Source of the DNA: Polaromonas sp. JS666
GTDB lineage: Bacteria; Pseudomonadota; Gammaproteobacteria; Burkholderiales; Burkholderiaceae_C
Assembly: GCF_900103405.1 (NCBI RefSeq)
Contig: NZ_FNHX01000009.1
Coordinates: 92,059-156,058, forward strand
Direction: 5' to 3'
DNA length: 64,000 nucleotides
Position numbers and translations under genes: made by a program. Positions 34,506 through 42,887 of this stretch are shown one piece after another (positions within the stretch are counted from its first letter, which is position 1; each line of letters begins with the position of its first letter). A model generated the notes under the pieces. It had not been told where the DNA came from. It was given only the letters and a program-made list of their open reading frames with translations, and searched no databases.

Positions 34506-35558
34506 CAGCGGCGCTTCCTGCATGGCCTCGGTCTGCTCTTCGAGCATGTCGACCTGGCCTTTCCAGTAGTCGCTGGAGCCGAACCACGGGAAGTTGATGG
34601 GGAAGATGGGGTCGTGCCAGCGCTGGGCCAACCAGGCGCTGTAGTGCACCAGGCGCAGGGTGCGCAGCGGCTCTATCAACGCGAGCTCGCGCCGGTCGAA
34701 TTCGCGGAACTCCTCATAGCCGTCGACCAGCGCGCCCAGTTGCCGGGTGCTCTGGGCCCGGTCACCGGAGACCAGCATCCACAAATCCTGCACGGCCGGG
34801 CCGCTGCGGGCGTCGTCGAGGTCGACAAAATGCGGCCCCGCCAGCGGCAGGCCTTCGGGCGTCCACAAGATATTGCCGGGGTGGCAGTCGCCGTGCAGGC
34901 GCAGGGTGCGCACGTCGCCCACGCTTTCAAACACGGTTTGCGCCACCAGCATGGCTTCGTCAAAGGCCTTGCGCCAGCGCGACTCCATGTCCAGCGGGAT
35001 GTAGCCATGGGCGCCCGGGCCGCCGCCCAGCAGGACGTCGCGCGGGGCAAAGCCGAAGGTCTGCAGGTTGAGCGCGGGGCGATGGACAAAAGGCTTCGCG
35101 CTGCCCACGGTATGAATGCGCGCCAGGAAGCGGCCTATCCATTCCAGCACCTCGAGGTTGTCGAGTTCGGGCCGGCGCCCGCCGCGGCTGGGCGAGACGC
35201 TGAAGCTGAAGCCGCCGAAGTGGTGCAGCGTGGCGCCTTCCAGCACCAGCGGGCCGACCACCGGGATTTCGGCGGCCATCAGCTCGGCGGCGAAGGCGTG
35301 CTCCTCAATGATTTGCGCGTCACTCCAGCGGTCCGGCCGGTAGAACTTGGCGACCACCACGTCGCCCGCCAGCTCGGCTTCGCCCACCGGGCTTTCGAGG
35401 TGCACCTGATAGACCCGGTTCTCGTAGCTAGACAGCGCCATCAGGCGGCCGTCGCCCAGCAAGCCCACGCTGGCCAGCGCGTCCAGCACGCGGTCAGGGG
35501 TCAGCGTCTCGTACGCATGCAGCGCGGCGCTGGCGGGGGCTTGGCTTTTCTCGGTCAT
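34497..35558 (-). CDS. srkA: Stress response kinase A (YihE/SrkA-type)
   Basis: A 353-residue cytoplasmic kinase-fold protein. The aminoglycoside-phosphotransferase-like catalytic loop is LRLHGDCHPGNILW (HGDxHxxN), followed by FVDLDDA (metal-binding Asp). The N-terminal segment DRVLDALASVGLLGDGRLMA then LSSYENRVYQV is typical of SrkA, a protective Ser/Thr kinase counteracting stress-induced cell death in E. coli. ATG 35558 is used; the longer in-frame upstream reading is not protein-like. It lies next to DUF2855 and ohr genes. Confidence 0.88.
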   Translation of the reverse strand: MTEKSQAPASAALHAYETLTPDRVLDALASVGLLGDGRLMALSSYENRVYQVHLESPVGEAELAGDVVVAKFYRPDRWSDAQIIEEHAFAAELMAAEIPVVGPLVLEGATLHHFGGFSFSVSPSRGGRRPELDNLEVLEWIGRFLARIHTVGSAKPFVHRPALNLQTFGFAPRDVLLGGGPGAHGYIPLDMESRWRKAFDEAMLVAQTVFESVGDVRTLRLHGDCHPGNILWTPEGLPLAGPHFVDLDDARSGPAVQDLWMLVSGDRAQSTRQLGALVDGYEEFREFDRRELALIEPLRTLRLVHYSAWLAQRWHDPIFPINFPWFGSSDYWKGQVDMLEEQTEAMQEAPLVA

Positions 35559-35631
35559 GCACCGATTGTCGGCGCAGTTGCCGGGCCCAGCCAGCGGGGG
35601 CTTGTAAATGGCTGTTCCCGTAAAGAGCTTT

Positions 35632-36738
35632 TCAGGGCAGCAGGATGTGGCCGGTGCGCGGGTCGCCTTTGCCGGCGAGCACCTCCTGGTACACCGCCTG
35701 CACGGCCGCCGGGCCGGCATGCCGCTGGGGGCTGAGCCAGGGCGGCTGGGCGCCGGTTACTTGCCGGGTGAAGTCCTGCCAGGCTTGCGCGAGCTTGCGG
35801 CCGAAGGCTTCTGCGCCCCACTCGGCGACGCGCTTTTTGACCTGGGCCGGCGCAAAAAACAGCACCGGCCTGGGGCCCGGCAAGTCCCGGCTGCCGCCTT
35901 TGGCCGCGAGCTCGTCGACATGGGTGCCGCCTATGGAGCAGTTGTAGCGCAGCTGGCCGAAGCGGCCGTGTATGCGCTGGCGCAAGGGGGCGCTGCCCGC
36001 GAAGTCGACATAGATGCAGGGCGTTTCGGCGGCCAGGCTGCCCAGCTGTTCGTAGCCCAGCACGCGGCTGTAGCAGCCCAGGCTTTCGCAGAAGGCGGTG
36101 TTGCCCGGCGAGGTCAGGCCCACGACTTGCAGGCCGGCGCGCCTGGCAAGCTGGAAGGCCGTGCCGTAAGCGGTCTTGCTTGATGCGCTGGACAGCAGCA
36201 GGGTGGTGCCCCCGCCAAAAAAGTCGTTGTCGGCCAGGAAGTCGTCGATCAGGAAGGAGGTGATGAACAGCGGGCGCAGCAGCGACTGCACGTCCTCGGT
36301 GGCGGCATCGTAGAACGGGTCTGCGCTGCAGCGCATGTACTGGTTGTAGACCACCGGCAGTGCCTGCCGGTGAGCAGCGCCGTCAAAAAAGCCCGCGGGC
36401 GTCACGCGCGCGGGCTGCACCACCAGCTCACTGCCCATGGGGTAGTAGCCGTAAAACTTCTCACCCACGGCGACACCCTCGCACTGCGATTGCTTCACCA
36501 CGGCGAAACCCCAGACCGGGATGCAGCCCCAGCCCTCTTCACCGGTCGGGAAGAACTGCCAGTAATTCATGGCCTCGCCAAAGGCGGCGTAGGTGATGTT
36601 GTTGGACGTGAGTGCGAAGGACTCGATACCCAGCCGCACCTGGCCGGGTACGAGAGCAACAGGCGCGCTGGCTTGCCAGCGTGTTTGGGACAGTGAGTCC
36701 TTGCGGACCTGGAAGGTAGCGGAGGCTGCGGTGTTCAT
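35632..36738 (-). CDS. DUF2855 family protein (medium-chain-dehydrogenase-like)
   Basis: A 368-residue cytoplasmic protein I recognise as DUF2855. Segments such as FALTSNNITYAAFGEAMNYW and FPTGEEGWGCIPVWGFA (residues 40-75) are characteristic. A nucleotide-binding-like GGGTTLLLSSASSKTAYGTA stretch (near 178-197) hints at a zinc-free MDR fold, but no enzymatic activity is assigned to the family. ATG 36738 is used. A strong terminator of the ohr gene lies just upstream (36759-36787), so it is probably transcribed separately from ohr. Confidence 0.8.
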   Translation of the reverse strand: MNTAASATFQVRKDSLSQTRWQASAPVALVPGQVRLGIESFALTSNNITYAAFGEAMNYWQFFPTGEEGWGCIPVWGFAVVKQSQCEGVAVGEKFYGYYPMGSELVVQPARVTPAGFFDGAAHRQALPVVYNQYMRCSADPFYDAATEDVQSLLRPLFITSFLIDDFLADNDFFGGGTTLLLSSASSKTAYGTAFQLARRAGLQVVGLTSPGNTAFCESLGCYSRVLGYEQLGSLAAETPCIYVDFAGSAPLRQRIHGRFGQLRYNCSIGGTHVDELAAKGGSRDLPGPRPVLFFAPAQVKKRVAEWGAEAFGRKLAQAWQDFTRQVTGAQPPWLSPQRHAGPAAVQAVYQEVLAGKGDPRTGHILLP

Positions 36739-36758
36739 GCACAGCACCGTAAATGAAA

Positions 36759-36787
36759 CGGCCCGCCGGTTCAACACCGGCGGGCCG
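36759..36787 (-). terminator. Rho-independent terminator of ohr
   Basis: CGGCCCGCCGGT (36759-36770), loop TCAAC, ACCGGCGGGCCG (36776-36787) make a perfect 12-base-pair stem just downstream of the ohr stop on the minus strand. On that strand the stem is followed by TTTCATTTAC. It insulates ohr from the DUF2855 gene. Confidence 0.8.
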
Positions 36788-36809
36788 CCTTGGTGACAGT
36801 GGGGCCTGA

Positions 36810-37226
36810 TTACTTCAGGGTGATCACAACGTCGATATTGCCGCGCGTGGCATTGGAATACGGGCAGACCTGGTGGGCTGCATCGACCAGGGCCTGGGCG
36901 GCGGCGCGGTCCATGCCGGGCAGGGTCACGTCCAGGCGCACGGCGATGCCATAGCCGTTGGGGATCTTGCCCAGGTCGACGCTGGAGTCAATCGACACGT
37001 CGGCGGGGACGTCGATCTTCTTCATGCCGCCCACGGCCTTCATGGCGCCGATAAAGCAGGCGGCGTAGCCGGCCGCGAACAGCTGCTCGGGGTTGGTGCC
37101 GGTGCCCGAGGTGCCGGGCGAGCTCAGGGTGACGTCCAGGCGGCCGTCGTCGGTCTTGGACTTGCCGTCACGGCCGCCGGTGGTGTGGGCGTGGGCGGTG
37201 TAGAGAACTTTTTCGAGCGTGGTCAT
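36810..37226 (-). CDS. ohr: Organic hydroperoxide resistance protein Ohr
   Basis: A 138-residue thiol peroxidase that reduces organic and fatty-acid hydroperoxides with lipoyl or thiol donors. The two catalytic cysteines are C57 (GYAACFIGA) and C121 (HQVCPYSNA). The length and the N-terminus (LEKVLYTAHAHTTGGRDG) match the Ohr rather than the OsmC subfamily. It lies 66 bases downstream of the ohrR gene in the same direction, and is probably under OhrR control through the palindrome at 37759-37773. Confidence 0.95.
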   Translation of the reverse strand: MTTLEKVLYTAHAHTTGGRDGKSKTDDGRLDVTLSSPGTSGTGTNPEQLFAAGYAACFIGAMKAVGGMKKIDVPADVSIDSSVDLGKIPNGYGIAVRLDVTLPGMDRAAAQALVDAAHQVCPYSNATRGNIDVVITLK

Positions 37227-37292
37227 GGTGGCTTCCTTTGGAAAATACCCCGGTCAGGGGCGGGTTAAAAATCGGTGAGAACGTGAAAGGGG

Positions 37293-37742
37293 TCAGGCCG
37301 TGAGGCGCTTGCGGAAAGACTGCACTTGCTGCGTCAGCGACACCAGTTCGGGAATCGAGCACTGGGTGGCGCTCAGGATGCAGCCCGGGATTTTGGCGGC
37401 CTTGTCCTTGAGCTTGCGGCCCGCGGCCGTCAGCGTGATGTGCACGCGGCGCTCGTCCTGCACGGCGCGCAGGCGCGAAACCAGCCCGGCTGCTTCCATG
37501 CGCTTGAGCAAAGGGGTCAGCGTGCCCGAATCGAGGTACAGCCGCTCGCCCAGCTCGGACACCGTGAGCCCGTCCTGCTCCCACAGCACCAGCATCGCGA
37601 GGTATTGCGGGTAGGTCAGGCCCAGCTCTTCGAGCAGGGGCTTGTAGAGCTTGGTCATGGCCAGCGAGGTGGAATACAGCGCAAAACACAGCTGGTTGTC
37701 CAGCTGCAGCATGGCGTCCACGGAGTCGGTTTTGTTTGGCAT
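37293..37742 (-). CDS. ohrR: Organic hydroperoxide-sensing MarR family repressor OhrR
   Basis: A 149-residue MarR-type repressor. C19 ([11 protein letters not shown]) is the reactive cysteine of OhrR, and additional cysteines C121 and C128 ([11 protein letters not shown]) suggest a two-cysteine sensor of the Xanthomonas kind. The winged helix is [20 protein letters not shown] with wing [12 protein letters not shown]. Oxidation by organic peroxide releases it from DNA and allows ohr expression. Its own promoter region carries the palindrome at 37759-37773. Confidence 0.93.
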   Translation of the reverse strand: MPNKTDSVDAMLQLDNQLCFALYSTSLAMTKLYKPLLEELGLTYPQYLAMLVLWEQDGLTVSELGERLYLDSGTLTPLLKRMEAAGLVSRLRAVQDERRVHITLTAAGRKLKDKAAKIPGCILSATQCSIPELVSLTQQVQSFRKRLTA

Positions 37743-37758
37743 GGGATGAATTATAGCT

Positions 37759-37773
37759 CACAATTAAATTGTG
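37759..37773. promoter_or_regulatory. Predicted OhrR operator
   Basis: CACAATT-A-AATTGTG is a perfect dyad 17 bases upstream of the ohrR ATG. It matches the known OhrR box (TACAATT-AATTGTA) closely and overlaps a likely -10 region (TATAGCT). It should control ohrR and, by read-through, ohr. Confidence 0.75.
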
Positions 37774-37837
37774 TGCAAGTTAATTGATTCGAAGATGTTT
37801 CCGGGCTTGCGAACTGCCGGGGCATGCCCCAAAAGAA

Positions 37838-37869
37838 AAAGGCTTCAAAACCGAAGTTTTGAAGCCTTT
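37838..37869 (-). terminator. Rho-independent terminator of the RRM protein gene
   Basis: AAAGGCTTCAAAAC (37838-37851), loop CGAA, GTTTTGAAGCCTTT (37856-37869) is a perfect 14-base-pair stem. On the minus strand it is followed by TTTTTCTTTTGGGG. It lies 45 bases after the RRM gene stop. Confidence 0.88.
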
Positions 37870-37914
37870 CAGGCTTTGCTCAGCACGAGGCTGAGTCAGC
37901 TGGGTTCGCAGGGC

Positions 37915-38319
37915 TTAGTAGCCGCCGCGGCCACCGCCGCCACCACCACCGTAGCCGCCGCCACCGGAACGGCCACCACCGCCGCCGTAGCCGCCACCGC
38001 CGGAGCGATCGCCGCCACCGCCGTAACCGCCACCACCGCCGCCGAAGCCGCCGGTACGGGGAGGACGTGCCTCCATCGGACGGGCTTCGTTCACGGTGAT
38101 GCTACGGCCGCCCAGGGACTGGCCGTTCATGCCGGCGATTGCGGCTTGTGCTTCGGCATCGCTGCCCATTTCGACGAAACCAAAACCCTTGGAGCGACCG
38201 GTGTCACGTTCCATCATGACTTTGGCGCTGGTAATGGAGCCGAAGGCGCCAAAAGATTGTTGCAGGTCTTCGTCGCGGACCGTGTATGGCAGATTGCCGA
38301 CGTAAAGTTTATTGCCCAT
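37915..38319 (-). CDS. RRM-domain RNA-binding protein with glycine-rich tail
   Basis: A 134-residue RNA-binding protein. Residues 3-80 form one RRM: RNP2 is KLYVGNLPY, RNP1 is SKGFGFVEM, with the conserved ITSAKVMMERDTGRSKG loop. From about residue 92 to the end the chain is a glycine-rich repeat (GGGGGYGGGGDRSGGGGYGG). This layout is that of cold-shock-inducible bacterial RRM proteins of beta- and gamma-proteobacteria and cyanobacteria. ATG 38319 has a good AGGAG site upstream. A long 277-base spacer upstream may hold its leader. Confidence 0.9.
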   Translation of the reverse strand: MGNKLYVGNLPYTVRDEDLQQSFGAFGSITSAKVMMERDTGRSKGFGFVEMGSDAEAQAAIAGMNGQSLGGRSITVNEARPMEARPPRTGGFGGGGGGYGGGGDRSGGGGYGGGGGRSGGGGYGGGGGGGRGGY

Positions 38320-38596
38320 GGGGACTCCTAAAAACACATAAAAACAAAGCGATGGGGTCCCGAAAGCACAACAAACCCAAAAGTAACGCCGTAGCGCGCG
38401 AAACTGACCGATCACCAACTTGTGCGGGTGTTTTGCAACCCGTACTGCTCGATTATGCGCCCATAAGTGCCCAAACCCCTTTTTTAGTTTTTCTTGCGCT
38501 GGTTCTTGCACCTTCTCCCCCTGGGAGAGGGCGTGATGCAAGGGCTTTGTGCCAACCGAGGCAGGGCCTTGCAGCACCCCCACTAAACTTGGGGCC

Positions 38597-39535
38597 ATGC
38601 AAACCTCCAGCTCCGCGCGCGCCGCAAAACCTTCCAAAGGCGCCGCAAAGCCATCCCCCGCCGCGCAAGTGATCGAAGAGTTGCGCCCCGGGCAGTCCAT
38701 CGAGCTGCTCAAGGAACTGCACATCCTCACGCGCGAGGGCAAGCTCAACCAGGACACGCGGCGCAAACTCAAGCAGGTTTACCACCTGTACCAGTTCATA
38801 GAGCCTTTGCTTAATGACGTCAACGAGGTGGCGGCGCGCAAAGCCGGTTTCACGCTGGCCGACCACGGCGCCGGCAAGTCCTACCTGGGTTTCATCCTCT
38901 ACGACCTGTTCTTCAACGTGGCGCACGCGGGCGAGCCCATGGACGGTCATGTCTACGGCATAGAAACCCGCGCCGAACTCGTCGAAAAATCCCGCAGCCT
39001 GGCCGCGCGCCTGGGTTTTGCGCGCATGTCCTTCCTGAATTTGACGGTGCAGGAGGCCACCACCTCGGCCGAACTGCCGCCCACGGTCGACATCGTCACC
39101 GCGCTGCATGCTTGCGACACCGCCACCGACGACGCGATCGCCTTCGGCCTGGCCAAGGGCGCGCGCCACATGGTGCTGGTGCCCTGCTGCCAGGCCGAAG
39201 TCGCCGGCGTGCTCAAGAAAAGCCGGGCTCTCTCGCTGGCCAAAACCCCGCTGGCCGAGCTCTGGCGGCATCCGCTGCACACGCGCGAATTCGGCAGCCA
39301 GATCACCAACGTGCTGCGCTGCCTGCAGCTCGAAGCCAACGGCTACCAGGTCACCGTGACCGAACTTGTGGGCTGGGAGCATTCGATGAAAAACGAACTG
39401 ATCCTCGCCAGCCGCCCCGCCCAGCCCCAGGCCGGCAAGACCCGCGCGGCGCAAGCACGCTTGCGCGAGGTGCTCGATGAACTCGGACTGGGCGAGCTGA
39501 CGGAGCGCTTTGCCGTCCAGGCTGAGACGGCCTAA
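38597..39535 (+). CDS. Class I SAM-dependent methyltransferase (Methyltransf_32-like)
   Basis: A 312-residue cytoplasmic protein. The SAM-binding motif is LADHGAGKSYLGFILYDLFF (residues 87-106), followed by YGIETRAELVEKS and the family signature VTALHACDTATDDAIAFGLA with MVLVPCCQAEV. This HACDTATD / PCCQ pattern is shared with the METTL25/RRNAD1-like group of methyltransferases. The substrate is unknown; a protein or RNA is suspected. ATG 38597 is used; the upstream in-frame start is unlikely. A divergent spacer separates it from the RRM gene. Confidence 0.78.
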   Translation: MQTSSSARAAKPSKGAAKPSPAAQVIEELRPGQSIELLKELHILTREGKLNQDTRRKLKQVYHLYQFIEPLLNDVNEVAARKAGFTLADHGAGKSYLGFILYDLFFNVAHAGEPMDGHVYGIETRAELVEKSRSLAARLGFARMSFLNLTVQEATTSAELPPTVDIVTALHACDTATDDAIAFGLAKGARHMVLVPCCQAEVAGVLKKSRALSLAKTPLAELWRHPLHTREFGSQITNVLRCLQLEANGYQVTVTELVGWEHSMKNELILASRPAQPQAGKTRAAQARLREVLDELGLGELTERFAVQAETA

Positions 39536-40488
39536 GCCTGGGGTGCAGCCTCGCTGCGGCGTTCCGCGGCCAATTGCCGGATGTTCGCAATCAGCGCCTG
39601 CTGCGCGGGCGTGGGCGCCATGTCGGCGCGCAAGGTCAGGCCCACCAGTTCCTCGGTGCCCGCCATGCTCACGGGCAGCTGCAGCAGCACACCGCTGTCC
39701 AGCTCGGGCCGCACCGCGCCCAGCGGCGAGACCCAGACCGCATCGCTTTGCAGCGTGTAGCCGCGTGCAATCGATACCGACAAAGTCTCTATGGTGCGCG
39801 CCGGCAGGGCCAGGCCGCGCGAGAGGAAAAAGCCGTCCGCCGTGTGGCGGATCGCCGTGCCCTGGGTGGGCAGTACCACTGTGAAGGCCTGCAGGCCGGC
39901 CAGCACGCCGGCCTTCAGCGCGGCGTGTTCCAGCAGCGGGTGGCCGGGCCGCACCGCCAGCACCAGCGGGTCGGCATACAGGTGCTCAAAACTCAGGCCC
40001 AGCATATGGGCCGGCTCGGCAAAGCGGCCTATGACCAGGTCCAGCTCGCGCTGCCGCAGGCGCGCCAGCAATTCGGGGTTGGCGCCGGTGTGTATGCGCA
40101 GGCTGGTGTGCGCGCCTTCCCCGGCCTCGGCATCCTGGCGCAGCAGCAGTTGCGGCATCAGCCAGGGCGCCACCGTCGGCAGCACGCCGATTGCGACCAC
40201 GGCATTGCCCTGGCGCCGCGTCTGCGCCACGCTGGCCACGGCCTCGCGCAGCGCGCTCACGCTGGCGCCGGCATGGCGCAAAAAGGCCTCGCCTTCGCGC
40301 GTGGGCACCGCGCCCCGGCGCCCGCGCTCAAACAGGCGCACGGCCAGCAGGTCTTCAAGCTCTTTCAGGGTTTTGGAAACAGCTGGCTGGGTAACGGCCA
40401 GCACGTCGGCCGCTTTTTGCAGGCTGCCGTGCTGCGCCACCGCGAGAAAGCACTGCAAATGCCGGTATTTGATGCGTTCATCAACCAT
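39532..40488 (-). CDS. pcaQ: LysR family regulator of the protocatechuate pathway PcaQ
   Basis: A 318-residue LysR regulator. The N-terminal wHTH (RIKYRHLQCFLAVAQHGSLQ, then VTQPAVSKTLKELEDLLAVR) and effector domain match PcaQ/GbpR-type proteins, with the diagnostic IGVLPTVAPWLMPQLLLR segment. It is divergent from pcaHG and its site is likely the box at 40551-40566. Protocatechuate pathway intermediates (beta-carboxy-cis,cis-muconate or related) are the usual effectors. Its coding end overlaps the methyltransferase gene end by four bases. Confidence 0.9.
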   Translation of the reverse strand: MVDERIKYRHLQCFLAVAQHGSLQKAADVLAVTQPAVSKTLKELEDLLAVRLFERGRRGAVPTREGEAFLRHAGASVSALREAVASVAQTRRQGNAVVAIGVLPTVAPWLMPQLLLRQDAEAGEGAHTSLRIHTGANPELLARLRQRELDLVIGRFAEPAHMLGLSFEHLYADPLVLAVRPGHPLLEHAALKAGVLAGLQAFTVVLPTQGTAIRHTADGFFLSRGLALPARTIETLSVSIARGYTLQSDAVWVSPLGAVRPELDSGVLLQLPVSMAGTEELVGLTLRADMAPTPAQQALIANIRQLAAERRSEAAPQA

Positions 40489-40550
40489 GGCGGGATTTAA
40501 CCATCATCGGCAGGTTTGGTTATGGATAAAGCGAAAAAAACTCAATATAC

Positions 40551-40566
40551 ATAACCATTTGGTGCG
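40551..40566. promoter_or_regulatory. Predicted PcaQ box
   Basis: ATAACCATTTGGTGCG resembles the PcaQ site known from rhizobia (ATAACC-N4-GGTTAA) in the first half and the GGT of the second. It lies between divergent pcaQ and pcaH starts. A nearby GGTTTGGTTAT at 40513-40523 gives a second half-site. Binding is inferred. Confidence 0.55.
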
Positions 40567-40640
40567 ATTAAAGTCATCCCAGCGCTGGAAATCGCCTCAA
40601 AAGGCATCCAGGCCGCCCATCTGACCCACGGAGACACCCC

Positions 40641-41357
40641 ATGAAACCCGACGACCTGAACAACAGCTTTCTTTCCCCGCGCGACTGGACCAGCCACTCG
40701 CCGCATATCTACCCCGGCTACAAATCCACCCTGCTGCGCGGCCCCAAGCAGCCTCTGGTCCCTATCAAGCAGGCGCTGGCCCAGCTCAACGCGCCTGTCT
40801 ACGGCGTCGAGCAGTTCGGCCCGCTGGACAACGACCTCACCAAAAACGCCGTCATGAACGGCGACCCGCTGGGCGAGCGCATCATCGTCACCGGCCGCGT
40901 GACGGACGAAGACGGCCGGCCCGTGCGCAACACCCTGGTTGAAGTCTGGCAGGCCAACGCGGCCGGCCGTTATGTGCACAAGGTCGACCAGCACGATGCG
41001 CCGCTGGACCCCAACTTCCTGGGCGCCGGCCGCTGCATGACCGACGACCAGGGCCGCTACAGCTTCAAGACCATCAAGCCCGGCGCCTATCCCTGGGGCA
41101 ACCATCCCAACGCATGGCGGCCGCAGCACATCCACTTCTCGCTGTTCGGCGACTACTTCGCGAGCCGCCTGGTCACGCAGATGTATTTCCCCGGCGACCC
41201 GCTGCTTCGCTACGACCCCATGTACATGGGCGCGCCCGACAGCGTGCGCGAGCTGATGGTTTCCAAATTCAGCCTGGACGTGACCCAGCCCGACTACGCG
41301 CTTGGTTATGTATTCGACATCGTGCTGCGCGGCCCCAAGGCCACGCGTTTTGAATAA
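40641..41357 (+). CDS. pcaH: Protocatechuate 3,4-dioxygenase beta subunit
   Basis: A 238-residue iron-dependent intradiol dioxygenase subunit that, with PcaG, cleaves protocatechuate to 3-carboxy-cis,cis-muconate. The core has GRVTDEDGRPVRNTLVEVWQ and AAGRYVHKVDQHDAPLDPNF; the Fe ligands (Tyr, Tyr, His, His) fall in YSFKTIKPGAYPWG and WRPQHIHFSLFG. GGAGA precedes the ATG by about nine bases. It starts the divergent operon with pcaG, 19 bases downstream. Confidence 0.95.
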   Translation: MKPDDLNNSFLSPRDWTSHSPHIYPGYKSTLLRGPKQPLVPIKQALAQLNAPVYGVEQFGPLDNDLTKNAVMNGDPLGERIIVTGRVTDEDGRPVRNTLVEVWQANAAGRYVHKVDQHDAPLDPNFLGAGRCMTDDQGRYSFKTIKPGAYPWGNHPNAWRPQHIHFSLFGDYFASRLVTQMYFPGDPLLRYDPMYMGAPDSVRELMVSKFSLDVTQPDYALGYVFDIVLRGPKATRFE

Positions 41358-41376
41358 GCGGCGGAAAGACACCACC

Positions 41377-41976
41377 ATGACCACCACAAGCCAGCTCAAG
41401 CAAACCCCTTCCCAGACCGTAGGCCCCTTCTTCGCCTACGGCCTCACGCCTACGCAGTACGGCTACGACCTCAAAAGCCTGTTCACGCCCGTGCTGGCCC
41501 AGCCGAATGCCAAAGGCGAACACATACGCATCACCGGCCAGGTCTTTGACGGCGCCGGCAACGCCATCATGGACGCCATGGTCGAGATCGCCCAGCCCGA
41601 CGGCAGCGGCCAGCCCATCGTGTCCGTGGCGGATGCCGAAGCGCGCGGTTTCACCGGCTTCGGCCGCTGCGGCACCGGCACCCTGCCGCAAAGCCATTAC
41701 GAGTTCTTCACCGTCAAGCCCGGTGTGGCCGCAGAGGGGCAAGCACCCTTTATCAACGTCTGCGTGACCATGCGCGGCCTGCTGGTGCACACCTTTACGC
41801 GCATCTACTTTGAGGATGAAGCCGAGGCCAACGCCAAGGACGCGGTGCTGGCCAGCGTGCCGGCCGCGCGGCGCGCCACCCTGATCGCCAAACGCGAGAT
41901 GACGGGGGCCGGGCCCCAGTACCGCTTTGACATCCATATGCAGGGTGACAAGGAGACGGTGTTTTTCGACCTGTAA
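41377..41976 (+). CDS. pcaG: Protocatechuate 3,4-dioxygenase alpha subunit
   Basis: A 199-residue partner of PcaH. Characteristic segments are LKQTPSQTVGPFFAYGLTPT and HIRITGQVFDGAGNAIMDAM, then the shared intradiol core PINVCVTMRGLLVHTFTRIYF-like stretch (INVCVTMRGLLVH). ATG 41377 is taken from the normal alpha-subunit start; the longer in-frame reading upstream overlaps pcaH. The rest of the beta-ketoadipate pathway (pcaB, C, D, I, J, F) is not in this window. Confidence 0.94.
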   Translation: MTTTSQLKQTPSQTVGPFFAYGLTPTQYGYDLKSLFTPVLAQPNAKGEHIRITGQVFDGAGNAIMDAMVEIAQPDGSGQPIVSVADAEARGFTGFGRCGTGTLPQSHYEFFTVKPGVAAEGQAPFINVCVTMRGLLVHTFTRIYFEDEAEANAKDAVLASVPAARRATLIAKREMTGAGPQYRFDIHMQGDKETVFFDL

Positions 41977-42066
41977 GTGGAAACGGCAACTGGTTGAGGT
42001 AACGTGTGTCTGCAAGGGCATTCACCTCGACCGGGCCCGGTCAGCTTCAAGTTTGGGTCTCACCGC

Positions 42067-42399
42067 ATGACAAGCTCTCGCAAGTCCTCTTTTCTGGAGA
42101 AAATCGGCGGAACAGGCGTTATTGTTCTGCTCGCTGCATTTGCGCTCTATGGTGGTCTCACTGCCTTGCTGACGGGCGAGTTCTCCGCGTTCGGGGCACG
42201 TAGCAATCCTGCTCAAATCCAACACTACGTTGGCTTGAAGGCATACCTGTCCGGTTCTTTCCTCATGGCGGTGGGATTGACTTTGCTGTTTGTCCCGTGG
42301 GTTGACATACTCCGCTCCCGCTTGCTTCGAGCATTCCTCGTGTTGGACGGCATCTTGTTTGTGCTGGCGCTGGGCTCGTACGCCTGGCTCAGGCCCTAA
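42067..42399 (+). CDS. Small hypothetical membrane protein
   Basis: A 110-residue predicted inner-membrane protein with three hydrophobic spans (GTGVIVLLAAFALYGGLTAL, then GSFLMAVGLTLLFVPWVDIL, then LLRAFLVLDGILFVLAL). It starts with a basic amphipathic end (MTSSRKSSFLEKIG). I do not recognise a family. ATG 42067 is preferred over an upstream in-frame start because the added residues are unlike a protein. Its GC content and codons are slightly less GC-biased than its neighbours. Confidence 0.62.
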   Translation: MTSSRKSSFLEKIGGTGVIVLLAAFALYGGLTALLTGEFSAFGARSNPAQIQHYVGLKAYLSGSFLMAVGLTLLFVPWVDILRSRLLRAFLVLDGILFVLALGSYAWLRP

Positions 42400-42497
42400 C
42401 TCCAAAAATCACTTCCGCGTGGGAAGAACACGCGTTGGAACATGTGACGAGCCACGCGGGGACAGGCTATAAAAGCAATTTCTCCAGGGAGATTCGC

Positions 42498-42881
42498 ATG
42501 AGCATTGAACTCGACCATTCCATCGTTTCGGCCCGCGACAAGGTGGCCGCGGCCCGGCAGTTGGCTGAACTGCTGGGCGTGCCCTGGTCGCCCACGGCGC
42601 TGGGGCCGTTCTCCGCCGTCTATGTCAATGAAGGCTTGACGCTGGATTTCATTGACACGGACGAAGACTTCCCCGTCCAGCATTTCTGCTTTCGCGTGAG
42701 CCCGCAGGAGTTCGACGCCATCCTGGCTCGCATCGAGGCGGCCGGCATTCCCTATCGCAGCACGGTGCGCGGCCCTATGGATCACCAGGTCGACACACAG
42801 TTTGGCGGCAAAGGCGTTTACTGGAACGAGCCCGAAGGCCATCAGTGGGAAATGCTGACAGTCAGCTACGCACGGCAATGA
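42498..42881 (+). CDS. VOC (glyoxalase/bleomycin resistance) family protein
   Basis: A 127-residue cytoplasmic metal-binding-fold protein: LDHSIVSARDKVAAARQLAE at the N-terminus, VQHFCFRV and VYWNEPEGHQWEML at the C-terminus, where His/Glu metal ligands of the vicinal-oxygen-chelate fold are expected. The exact reaction (glyoxalase, dioxygenase, resistance) cannot be chosen. AGGGAGA precedes the ATG. It is convergent with the reductase gene, six bases apart. Confidence 0.8.
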   Translation: MSIELDHSIVSARDKVAAARQLAELLGVPWSPTALGPFSAVYVNEGLTLDFIDTDEDFPVQHFCFRVSPQEFDAILARIEAAGIPYRSTVRGPMDHQVDTQFGGKGVYWNEPEGHQWEMLTVSYARQ

Positions 42882-42887
42882 AGGGGC

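Noticed and set aside
37918..38060. Apparent tandem repeat of GGCGG/CCGCC units
   Set aside because: It is the codon-level trace of the glycine-rich tail of the RRM protein, not an independent repeat.
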